Shown piece by piece: positions 1 through 9,300 of a stretch of 64,000 nucleotides of DNA; position 1 is the stretch's first letter, and each line of letters opens with the position of its first letter. The notes below the pieces were generated by a model that was given only the letters and a program-made list of their open reading frames with translations, did no database searches and was not told the DNA's origin. Made by a program: the position numbers and the translations under genes. The stretch comes from an uncultured Acidobacteriia bacterium (GTDB lineage: Bacteria; Acidobacteriota; Terriglobia; Bryobacterales; Bryobacteraceae): the NCBI GenBank assembly GCA_903923395.1, contig CAIXXM010000067.1, forward strand, positions 27,793 to 91,792, read 5' to 3'.

Positions 1-1569
1 GGCACCGGTCTTGAATTCGCCCACCGGGATACTGACCATTTCCGCGGCGCACTCTGTGGCGCGGCGCGCGTGATCGCCCGGTGCGGCTTGCTCATCGTCA
101 TCAGAGAATACCGCCAAAATGCCATCGCCAATGAACTTGTTGACGTGACCGTGATAGCGGACAATGATGCCGACCATCTCTTTCATATAGACATTGAGCA
201 GGTCGACGACGACGGCGGGGTCTTTGGATTCGCAGAAGGCCGTGAAGCCGCGGATGTCCGTGAAGAGAATGGTCACCTTTTGACGCTTGCCGGTGAGGCC
301 GATCTTTTGGGTCTGTTCGAGTGACGTGGCCACCTGCTTGCCGACGAAGAGGGCGACCGCAGAACGGAAGAAGCTGCTCTTCCGCTCCGCCGTGGCGATG
401 CGGTAGACGATGGCCCCGAAGAGCGCCGCTGAGTAATCGATCAGAATCTCTGAAGTGGAAAGCAGCCAACCTGTGCGAAACAGGACGTGTGTCGCAGCGA
501 CGACCACGGCAAACAGTATGCCGGACCAGATCACGGACGGGGTGACTCCCAACAGCGCGACAATCCCGACGCAGGCGATTGCCGTGAGCAGCAATGCTGC
601 AAATCGAACCCAATCGGGAACTGGCTGCAGATAGGAACCGTCGAGCAGCGTCTGCAGCGTATTCGCGTGGATCTCCACCCCGGGCGTCTGCCATTCATTG
701 CCGGCGAAGAACGTAAAGAACGGGGTGGAGTAACGGTCGGTCTTGTTGTCCGGACCCAGCAGAACCGCCTTGCCTTTGACCCATTTCTCCAGTTGGGCCT
801 TGTTCCCGGCGCGGTAGGCGTTGATGAAATCCACCATGGAGATGCGGGGGAAGGTTCCGGCCGGTCCGGCGAAGTTGATGGTGAGGTCGTTTTCGGCACC
901 AAGCGGGACCTTCTTCCCTTGGAAATACAGCCCGCCGCCTTTGAACTGCGCTTCCTGATTGAGGAAGCGTTCGGCGGTCCGAAGCGCCATGCCGCGGGTG
1001 AGATTTTCTGCCGGCGCTCCCTTATCGGGGAGTTCAATCAATTCCTGGCGGCGGATGAAGTCGTCCTGATCTGTGGTCAGATTCGCGAAGGCATTCATGC
1101 CCATCGCGGCGGCCAGCATGTTCAGCGGCACGGCGAAGAGCGTTGTTTTCTCCTGTTCCGTTGTGCCGGGGACAAAGGCACAGACCACGGGCATGGTCTG
1201 GTTGGCTTCCGTGACGGCACCGGCGAGCAGGGAATCATTCTCCGGTTCCCAGCGTGTGACAGGAATCTGGAAGGTGACATCGAGCGTGAGCACCTTCGCG
1301 CCGCCCAAAGCCGCACCCCGGATCGCGTCTGCGTAATAAGGATGCCAGAACGAATAGAGTTCGGGGAAGCTGTTCAGGGTCTTTTGGTCGATGCCGATGA
1401 GTACGATGTCGTGCGTTGGTTGCTTGCCACGCAAAACGAAGTGGGCGTCCCGGGCTTTCAGGTGCAGCAACTGGACGAAGCGCAGGTTGTCGAGGCTGAG
1501 CGTGAGCAGCGTGCTGCCGAGCGCGAGAGCGCTGCAAATGGCCGTCTTTTTCCAATTCCGCGCGAGCAT
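1..1569 (-). CDS. CHASE2-domain adenylate/guanylate cyclase, C-terminus cut by window edge
   Basis: Membrane-bound class III nucleotide cyclase that would make cAMP or cGMP in response to an extracytoplasmic signal. The frame is open from ATG at 1569 to base 1 (523 codons). An N-terminal membrane segment follows basic residues; then comes a CHASE2-type extracytoplasmic region (about residues 40-310, with DIVLIGIDQKTL and GVEIHANTLQTLL), then three clustered hydrophobic helices, then the catalytic domain starting KVTILFTDIRGFT with the second metal motif NKFIGDGILAVF. The rest of the cyclase fold lies outside the window. The intergenic space to the divergent receptor gene is 456 bp. Several long frames on the opposite strand here are shadows. 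Substrate (ATP or GTP) cannot be decided from the visible part. Confidence 0.9.
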   Translation of the reverse strand, partial: MLARNWKKTAICSALALGSTLLTLSLDNLRFVQLLHLKARDAHFVLRGKQPTHDIVLIGIDQKTLNSFPELYSFWHPYYADAIRGAALGGAKVLTLDVTFQIPVTRWEPENDSLLAGAVTEANQTMPVVCAFVPGTTEQEKTTLFAVPLNMLAAAMGMNAFANLTTDQDDFIRRQELIELPDKGAPAENLTRGMALRTAERFLNQEAQFKGGGLYFQGKKVPLGAENDLTINFAGPAGTFPRISMVDFINAYRAGNKAQLEKWVKGKAVLLGPDNKTDRYSTPFFTFFAGNEWQTPGVEIHANTLQTLLDGSYLQPVPDWVRFAALLLTAIACVGIVALLGVTPSVIWSGILFAVVVAATHVLFRTGWLLSTSEILIDYSAALFGAIVYRIATAERKSSFFRSAVALFVGKQVATSLEQTQKIGLTGKRQKVTILFTDIRGFTAFCESKDPAVVVDLLNVYMKEMVGIIVRYHGHVNKFIGDGILAVFSDDDEQAAPGDHARRATECAAEMVSIPVGEFKTGA

Positions 1570-2025
1570 GACGTACCCTCGAATCTTACTGCATGTAAGC
1601 TACCGCTTCTGTACTGCGTGCGGGACCTGCTCTGAGAAATGCCGGGGCCATTCTCCTACTTACCTCCTGCTGTGGCAACCCGGCGACGCCTGAAAGTGTC
1701 GCGGACACTGCGCCGTCCGACGCGACATGGACCGGCCTGCGACGAAACTTGCCTGGGCCGCGAGGGACAACGGTCATGAGCGTCGGGAACGCTTCGAACA
1801 ACTCCCGCAAATACAGGGCCCTGTGTTTGCGCCGTGCCGGACGATGATAGGTCATTTGGGCATTAGATTGCCTGGTCCGGTGGCAGAGCTCGCGCGCCGA
1901 ATGCCGCGCCGGTTGAATGCCGGCGCAGATTGTGGATACCTATTTCTGGTGAAGTTTACAGCAGCCAAATCCAAAGGCCTCCTGTCACAAAGCGGCTCTC
2001 CAGTACACTCAATGGGACGGGCAAC
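1570..2025. other. Intergenic region between divergent cyclase and receptor genes; no supported gene
   Basis: This 456-bp stretch must hold the promoters of the divergent cyclase and receptor genes. I find no open frame with a normal start, ribosome site and recognisable product. One plus-strand frame at about 1614-1845 would encode a lipobox-like LLLTSC segment, but it has no ATG, GTG or TTG start and stops after a non-descript tail. A minus-strand frame at 1586-1855 has no recognisable domain. Confidence 0.5.
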
Positions 2026-5000
2026 ATGCTGCAGCAGCTTCGAATTCCGCTCCTCCTTTTGCTCGCTGGCGTAAGTCTGCGGGCGCAGACCACCCAGGGC
2101 CTGATCTCCGGGCGGATTCTCAATTCCGTCACTGGACGGCCTGTCGCGGGTGCGGTCATCACTTATTCCACGGCAACTCTGGTGGCTTCCGGGAAGTTCC
2201 AGAGCGATGCGGCAGGGTATTACTTTCTGCCACTGCTCTCCGCGGGACTCTACAACATCCGGGTGGCGGCTCAGACGTATCAGGCCGCAGAAGTGCAGCG
2301 GATTGAACTGCCTGTGGCCGGACGCATTCAGCTGGATGTGAAGTTGCGTCCACTGAATGATGTTTGGGAAACCGGCCAATTCCGCAGTGTCTTCCTGCCG
2401 GGCACCAAAACCATAGTGACGTTTTACGGGCCGGACGTGGATTCAAGCCGGTCGGGCTCCTTTGAAGCGCTGCGCGGGCAGAAGGGCACGCTCGATACTT
2501 CGGCGTCCTATGTCATCGATAGTGGCCAGTTGGATTCTCTGCCCATCGCGGGCCGGGATGTTTACACGAACCTTGTCAGTCTGCCGAATGTCACTGCCGA
2601 CGGCGGAACTTCCCGCGGGCTGGGTCTGAGCGTGGCCGGGCAGAGGCCTTCGGCTTCGAACTACCTGCTCGATGGCGTGGAGAACAACAACTACCTGGTG
2701 ACAGGGCCGCTCAGTCCGGTGGCTCCGGAGGCGGTGCAGGAATATCGCATTTCGACGAATAACTACTCCGCGGAATACGGCCGGACGAGCGGCTTCATCG
2801 CCAATGCCGTGACGCGCGCGGGTTCGAAGGAATATCACGGGACGGCTTACGGCTATCTCAAGAACGATGGTTTCAACGCGGCAAACTTTGCCGATAACGC
2901 CGCCAGCTTGGGCCGTCGCCCGGTCAAGGAGTACCAGTTCGGGTATCAGGCCGGTGGCCCGGTGACTCCGAAGGGCGATCTGCGGAACCGGTTGTTCTTC
3001 TCGAGTGCCTTCGATCAACTGGTCAGCCACAGTGCTTTGGATCCGCAGACCTACGCGGTGCCGGCGACCAACTTTGTTTCGGCGTTCAATCTGCCCACCA
3101 CACGTCTGGCCCGCCAGTTGCTGGAACAATATCCGGCTCCGGCGGTACAGTCGAATGACCTTGTCGCTGGCTACACGGCGGCGCAACCCGTTGTCGTGGA
3201 CCGGGCCACCTTATTAGAGCGTGGCGATTACACCACCCGCGACGGCAGCAACCGCTTTCTGGCGCGTCTGGCAGTGAACAAGCTCACTGAGCCCGATTTC
3301 ATCTGGAGCCCTTACAAGGACTTCACCTCTGGCCTGCATCAAGACACCTATGCCGGTGCCGCGAATTGGATGCGAACCTGGACGCCCCGTCTCACCAGCG
3401 AATTGAAGTTCAGCTACTCGGACGACACACTCTACTGGGACCGCGCGCATCCTGAGGTACCCACCCTTTCGTCAGGCGATGGCACCGTGCTGCCGGGGAG
3501 CCCCGCTTTTTATGCGTATCGCAATCACAACCGCATTGCCGAGACCATATTCAGCACGGTTTGGACACAGAACCGCCACATCGTCTCCGCGGGTGCCGGG
3601 CTCTTGCTGCGGAATAATGACGGCTATCTCACCGCCGGACGCGACGGCGAGTACATATTCTCCGGCGTGACGGCTTTCGCGTTTGACCGCCCGCAATACT
3701 TCCTTGCCACGGTGGACCGGCTGGCATCCACCCCGGCGCAGCCGAACTTCAACCGCAGCTATTCGTATCCGGAGACCTATCTTTTCGCGCAGGATAGCTG
3801 GCGCCTGACCAACCGTCTCACTTTGAACCTCGGCATACGCTATGAGTTGTACGGCACCCCCACCAACACCGGTTCCGCGAAAGACGCGCTGCTGGCCCTT
3901 GGCTCCGGCACAAACTTCACTTCCAGGCTCGCTTCTGCCACACTCGTCCGTCCGGCGGCTGGCGACCAATCCTTATATAACGCCGACCATGGCGACTGGG
4001 CTGGGCGGTTCGGTTTTTCATGGGACCCGAACGGGAGCGGCAAGACAGTGCTCCGTGGTGGTTACGGCATGTTCTATGACCGTCCCTTCGATAATCTCTG
4101 GCAGAATCTGCGGAATAACGGGATCGCTCTGCCGCTCTACAGCGTGACAGCCAGCAGCACCAACTACCTTGCGCCCGTTTCGCAGGCGCTGTCGCTCTAT
4201 GCGAAACAATCGCAAAGCTCCAGCTTTCCTTCGCTCACACTGGTCGACCCGAATCTCAAGAATGGCTACGCGCAGAGCTTCTTTCTCGGCGTGCAGCGGC
4301 AACTCACCGGGAGCTTGTCGGTCGAAATCACCGGGACCGGTTCGCTGGGCAGGCGTCTGATTACGACAGATCTCGTGAACCGGCAGTTCACAACGACTAA
4401 CGGCACGGGGCGTCCCAATGAATCTCTGCCGGATGTTGGGTACCGCTCCAGTCAAGGCAGTTCGGACTACTTCGCGCTGAGCACCCGGGTGCGTTACCAG
4501 TGGCGTACGGTCACTGTACAGGGAGTCTATACATGGAGTCACTCCCTGGATAATCAGAGCGATCCCCTGACTGGCGATTTCTTCGATCTGAATTTCACGA
4601 CCATCAGTTCCGGCAGTGGAAATACACTGCGCTCCGCCTTCACGCAGCAGTACAACAGTTCGGGGGACCGGGCGAACTCGGACTTTGACCAAAGACACAA
4701 CCTGTTCCTCTGGGGGACGTGGGAGTCACCCTGGCGCAGGATCTGGTCGAAGGGCTGGCAACTCTCCGGGTTGGCGGCCTTCCGCAGCGGCTTTCCCTAC
4801 AGTGTGGAGAGTATCGTCACCAGTGCGCCGCAGTTCGGAGCGGGGCAGATCCAGAACCAGAGAGCGGATCTGGTGAGTGCGAGCGCGTTCTACAGCAAGC
4901 CCATCCCGGCTGCTGGAGGACAGTACGTCTTGAACCCGGCGGCGTTCGCTTTCCCCGCCAGTGACAGTATTCCGGGCACTTCCGGGCGGAATGCCTTCCG

Positions 5001-5268
5001 TGGACCGGGTTTGTACAGCATGGATCTCGCGGTGAGCCGCAGCTTTTCTCTCGCCCGTTGGCGCGAGGGAATGTCCTGGTCACTGCGGGCGGACGCGTTC
5101 AACCTTCTCAATCACGCGAACTTGAACAATCCGGATAATCTTTTTGGTTCGGCCACTTTTGGATTGGAAACCTACGGCCGGCAGGGCAAAGCCTCTGGTT
5201 TTCCAGCAGTTGCGCCGCTGAATGAGACGGCAAGACAGGTCCAAATCTCATTTCGGGTTCACTTTTAA
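2026..5268 (+). CDS. Oar-type TonB-dependent receptor with N-terminal carboxypeptidase-like domain
   Basis: Outer-membrane protein of the large acidobacterial family related to Oar, thought to import or bind large substrates; the ligand is unknown. Start chosen at ATG 2026 because it opens a clean signal peptide (MLQQLRIPLLLLLAGVSLRA); an upstream in-frame start at 1930 would put 32 residues before it. Residues 25-110 form a carboxypeptidase regulatory-like beta-sandwich (GLISGRILNSVTGRPVAGA). A plug-like region follows, with LPIAGRDVYTNLVSLPNV and YLLDGVENNN, and then a long beta-barrel rich in aromatic and polar residues that ends in a terminal Phe (QISFRVHF), the usual outer-membrane assembly signal. 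At 1080 residues the length is normal for the family. Confidence 0.92.
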   Translation: MLQQLRIPLLLLLAGVSLRAQTTQGLISGRILNSVTGRPVAGAVITYSTATLVASGKFQSDAAGYYFLPLLSAGLYNIRVAAQTYQAAEVQRIELPVAGRIQLDVKLRPLNDVWETGQFRSVFLPGTKTIVTFYGPDVDSSRSGSFEALRGQKGTLDTSASYVIDSGQLDSLPIAGRDVYTNLVSLPNVTADGGTSRGLGLSVAGQRPSASNYLLDGVENNNYLVTGPLSPVAPEAVQEYRISTNNYSAEYGRTSGFIANAVTRAGSKEYHGTAYGYLKNDGFNAANFADNAASLGRRPVKEYQFGYQAGGPVTPKGDLRNRLFFSSAFDQLVSHSALDPQTYAVPATNFVSAFNLPTTRLARQLLEQYPAPAVQSNDLVAGYTAAQPVVVDRATLLERGDYTTRDGSNRFLARLAVNKLTEPDFIWSPYKDFTSGLHQDTYAGAANWMRTWTPRLTSELKFSYSDDTLYWDRAHPEVPTLSSGDGTVLPGSPAFYAYRNHNRIAETIFSTVWTQNRHIVSAGAGLLLRNNDGYLTAGRDGEYIFSGVTAFAFDRPQYFLATVDRLASTPAQPNFNRSYSYPETYLFAQDSWRLTNRLTLNLGIRYELYGTPTNTGSAKDALLALGSGTNFTSRLASATLVRPAAGDQSLYNADHGDWAGRFGFSWDPNGSGKTVLRGGYGMFYDRPFDNLWQNLRNNGIALPLYSVTASSTNYLAPVSQALSLYAKQSQSSSFPSLTLVDPNLKNGYAQSFFLGVQRQLTGSLSVEITGTGSLGRRLITTDLVNRQFTTTNGTGRPNESLPDVGYRSSQGSSDYFALSTRVRYQWRTVTVQGVYTWSHSLDNQSDPLTGDFFDLNFTTISSGSGNTLRSAFTQQYNSSGDRANSDFDQRHNLFLWGTWESPWRRIWSKGWQLSGLAAFRSGFPYSVESIVTSAPQFGAGQIQNQRADLVSASAFYSKPIPAAGGQYVLNPAAFAFPASDSIPGTSGRNAFRGPGLYSMDLAVSRSFSLARWREGMSWSLRADAFNLLNHANLNNPDNLFGSATFGLETYGRQGKASGFPAVAPLNETARQVQISFRVHF

Positions 5269-5368
5269 ACCAAACTATAACCATCAGTAGTATTTTTCTG
5301 GAAGAAATTGATGTTATGCTTGTAACGTTTGAGGAGTCCGTAGCACCTAGTGGCGGACTGATACGTTC

Positions 5369-6307
5369 ATGTTGCGTTTGCATACTACAATTCGCGTTTG
5401 TTTTCTGCTCGCAGCCCTCCAGGGTCTGGCGCATGCCGATTCGTTTAGCTGGGTAGACCCCGGCACCAAGATTGCCGGTGCCAGTTCGGGTGACCTCACT
5501 CCAGTGAATCTGGGAATCAGCTTCCAGCTCTTTGGGAACACGTACACTTCAGCTACTGTGTCCGCGCAAGGCTACCTCGCCTTCACCGGCAATCAGACGC
5601 CTTCAGAATTGAGCGTTCTGGAGACTGCTGAGGCCACCGATGCGAACATGGCCCACAGCGATGTGGTTCGTATTGCACCGGGTTGGTGGAACACGGAAGT
5701 TATTGACCAAAACCCAACAGACGCAGCAGCGGGAATCTTTCTGAACACCGGTACGGTGGGTCAGACGGTCATCACCTGGGTCAACATGGGTTACTACATT
5801 CCCCCGTCGCTTGCGTCGGGTGCTGTCTACCCTGCGCCCGATGAACTGTCCACATTCCAAGTTGTTCTTCGCTCGGATGGTTCGGTGACCTTCAACTACA
5901 AAGAGCTGAACGTTCTAAATCCGGCCAACGGGCATGACAACTCCCTCGACAGTTCTCCGCAGTTGATCATGGGCATCGGCAACAACGACGGCAGTACTCC
6001 GTACAGCTCCGCGAACCTCACGGCGGCCGCCCTCGGTCAGGCCACCTTCACCACTTGTGAGTTTTCCAACTGTGAGTCAACGGTGTATCAAACCATCGCC
6101 AATCCGATCTACGCGGGGGGCAACGGGGTCCAGCTTCAAAGCCAGACCATCACGTTTAACCAGATTGGTCAAAACGGCTGGTACGTCTCGAGCGGTGGAG
6201 TACAGCCGACCTCAGACGTCTCTGCCCCTGAGCCCGCAACATTCGAATTATTGCTCGCTTTTGTCTCCGTGGGTGTAATTTTCCGCCGCAAACTGACACA
6301 CTGTTAG
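5369..6307 (+). CDS. PEP-CTERM secreted protein, NIDO-like
   Basis: Exported protein of 312 residues destined for exosortase processing. It begins with a signal peptide (MLRLHTTIRVCFLLAALQGLAHA). The middle (about 45-240) resembles the nidogen-type extracellular fold: FQLFGNTYTSATVSAQGYL, then a WWNTEV segment, then FQVVLRSDGSVTFNYKEL. The C-terminus has the sorting signal APEPATFELLL, a hydrophobic helix and basic residues (FRRKLTHC). The stop codon is only 4 bases before the GTG of the giant Ig-like protein, so the two are probably co-translated. No exosortase gene is visible. The NIDO assignment is by resemblance only; the PEP-CTERM assignment is firm. Confidence 0.85.
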   Translation: MLRLHTTIRVCFLLAALQGLAHADSFSWVDPGTKIAGASSGDLTPVNLGISFQLFGNTYTSATVSAQGYLAFTGNQTPSELSVLETAEATDANMAHSDVVRIAPGWWNTEVIDQNPTDAAAGIFLNTGTVGQTVITWVNMGYYIPPSLASGAVYPAPDELSTFQVVLRSDGSVTFNYKELNVLNPANGHDNSLDSSPQLIMGIGNNDGSTPYSSANLTAAALGQATFTTCEFSNCESTVYQTIANPIYAGGNGVQLQSQTITFNQIGQNGWYVSSGGVQPTSDVSAPEPATFELLLAFVSVGVIFRRKLTHC

Positions 6308-6311
6308 TCAG

Positions 6312-9300
6312 GTGAACCGTAAAATACAGATCCTTAGTCTGCTGGCGGGATTACTCGCCGCAGCCCCCGCGTTTGCAGACCTTCGGCTCATTCCCAGCTA
6401 CATGCAGGGAACCGTCGGTAGTAACGTAGGCAATATTCTCATTCAAGCCTTCCCGGCGGCTTCAGGTACCTATGTTTTCTCGGCGGACCTGAGTGGCTAC
6501 GGCTTGGTCATGTCTTCCGCTGGCGTCATCACGGGAACGCCCACCGTCCCGACGAATGGCCTGGTGACCGTGCCTGTGTCGATTACCGATACCGGCAACA
6601 CAAGTGGTGCGCCGCAAACCGTCAATCTGGGAGTCATCATTTCCCCGTTGCCGCTCGCGATTACGACTTCTTCGCTGCCCTCGGGTATTTCGGGCAAAGG
6701 GTTCACGTCCGCAGTCTCGATGGCTGCCACGGGCGGCTTTCAACCATACACGTGGAGCGTGGTGCTTGGGTCGCTCAACGGACTCTCACTGGGGAGCAAT
6801 GGGACCTTCAGCGGCACTTTCAACGCTGTTTCCTCCGCGACGACTGTTTCCGCCACCATTCAGGTCTCTGATTCGGTTTCCACCGTTTACCGCCAAGCCT
6901 ACAATTTCACCCTCTATCCACTGCTCCAAATCACCGCGCCGTCGTCTCTTGGTTTTGCGGTTGCGGGGAAGCCAGTTGCGCCCATCACGGCAGTAGCCAC
7001 CGGTTCTACGGGAACCCCCTCCTGGTCGGCGACAGGGTTGCCGAATGGGATCAGCATCAGTTCCTCAACGGGTGTGATCAGTGGCACCCCGCTCTCTGCG
7101 TCGCTTTCCAACACCGCCACGATTACCGTGACCGATCCGGTCTCCGGGCAAACGGCGTCAACGCAGCTTTCCCTGCCGGTCTACCCTGTACTCACGCTGA
7201 ATGGTCCCGCGAGCTTTGGTCCTGCGGTGATTAACAAGCCCTTCGGTCCCGTGCAGGTTGCCGCGACTGGCGGTTCGGGCAGCTTTACGTACTCAGCTAC
7301 GGGTCTGCCGTCTGGTCTTACTATCAGCCCCACGACTGGCATCATCAATGGCACTCCCGTTGGTTCGGCAGGTTCCTCTCAAGTCACACTCACCGTGACC
7401 GATGCCACTTCAAACCAGTCCGTCAGTTCGGCACAGCTTCCCTTGCAGGTCTACCCGGCACTGCAGATGAATTCTCCAAGTTCGCTGCCTGCTTCCGTGG
7501 TCAATAAGGCTTATTCGGTCACTTCATTCAGCGCGACCGGTGGTTCCGGCAGTTATACGTGGTCCGCCACAGGCTTGCCCAGCGGCATTGTCATCAGTTC
7601 GACTACCGGTGCCATCGCCGGAACGCCGCTAGCGGCCAGCACGGGTTCGGTCACCGTGACGGTCGCTGATTCCACGTCCGGCCAGACAGTGTCTTCGTCC
7701 CCGCTGACACTGACGGTTTACCCGACGCTCACCATACAGAGTCCGACAAGCTTTGGTCCCGCGGTTCTGGGACAGAGTTTCGGTCCAGTGCAGGTTGTGG
7801 CGACGGGCGGCTCGGGAACTTACAGCTATTCCGCCACGGGTCTTCCGTTCGGCGTTTCGATAGGCAGTTCCACCGGGTCCATCAGCGGAACCCCCGGCAG
7901 CACAGCAGGCCCCTCATCGGTCACCATCACGGTCTCGGACCCCACTTCCGGACAGACCGTCACTACCCCGATCATTATTTTGCGGGTCTACACCGCTTTG
8001 AATCTGAGTGCACCGGCTTCTCTGCCGCCAGCTGTGCAGAACCAAACCTATTCGGTAACTTCGTTCGGCTCCACGGGCGGATCTGGGACCTATGCGTGGT
8101 CGGCCACTGGTCTTCCGTCGGGATTGTCGATAAACCCCGCGACCGGTGCTATCACTGGCACTCCCACCGCTACTGGCAGTTCCGCGATTGTAGTCACGGT
8201 GCAGGATTCCACCTCCGGCCAAAGCGCCTCTTCCGTATCGCTGCCCTTGACCGTCTATTCCGTTGTCACGATTACGGCCCCTGCCAGTTTCGGACCCGCC
8301 GTGCTTGGCCAGTCCTTTGGACCTGTTTCGGTTCTAGCGACGGGTGGCTCTGGAACGTACACTTACTCCGCCACCGGCCTTCCCCAGGGGCTTTCGATCA
8401 ATTCGAGCGGAGTGATCAGCGGGACGCCGAATGGCTCCGCGGGCACCAGCACAGTGGCGGTCACGGTGAACGATCCCACTTCTGGCCAAACGGTCAACAA
8501 ATCCAACCTGTCCCTCACGGTCTACACCCAAATCTCACTGTCGGGTCCAGCGGTTCTGCCGTTCGGTATCATCGGGCGCACGTACTCCGGCACCAGCTTG
8601 ACTGCGGGTGGCGGCTCGGGAACCTATAGCTGGTCCCTGACCGGATCCACTTATGGACTGAGCATCAACAGCTCCGGCCAGGTTAGCGGGACGGTGAGCG
8701 GATCTGCCGGTGCAACCACCCTCACGGTAGCGCTGCAGGACGCGACTTCCGGGCAGTCCACCAGCAAGGCCTTCCCGATTACGCTTTATACGTACCCGTC
8801 GATTACCGGGCCGTCTTCTCTCCCGGTCGGGATCACAGGGAAGTCCTACCAGGGAGCTGTTGCTTCCGCCTCGGGTGGGAGCGGAGTTTACGTTTGGGGT
8901 CAGACCGGCTTGCCCGCAGGCCTTTCCATCAGCAATGGCGGTCTCATTTCCGGTAATGTGACCGCCTCACCCGGAAGCTATCCGGTGACGATCACACTCA
9001 CTGACTCCACCCTGTCTGTGAGCGCCACCCGCAACCTTACCGCGCAGGTCTATTCACCGGTTTCCATCACAGGGCCATCGTCTCTCCCAGCGGGCACCTA
9101 CGGTGCCACGTATTCGGTCACGATCCAGGCTGCGGGTGGATCTGGCTTCTACACTTGGGCGGCCTCCGGCTTGCCCGGGATGAGCATTTCGAGTGCCGGT
9201 GTCATCAGCGGAACGCCGAATGCGGGCGGAACCTTCCCGGTCAGTGTCACGGTGGCTGACGAAATTTCCGGGCAGAGCTCCACGCAAAATTACACGTTGA

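Noticed and set aside
487..1635. Long plus-strand open frame of 382 codons
   Set aside because: It lies antisense to the CHASE2 cyclase, whose domains are clear, and its own product has no recognisable fold.
1614..1845. Lipobox-like segment LLLTSC in a short plus-strand frame
   Set aside because: No ATG, GTG or TTG start, no ribosome site, and the frame ends after an uncharacteristic tail.
6900..9300. Regular repeats that could be taken for a CRISPR or satellite array
   Set aside because: The period is about 270 or 538 bp, the repeats are coding Ig modules in one frame, and there are no short direct repeats with unique spacers.
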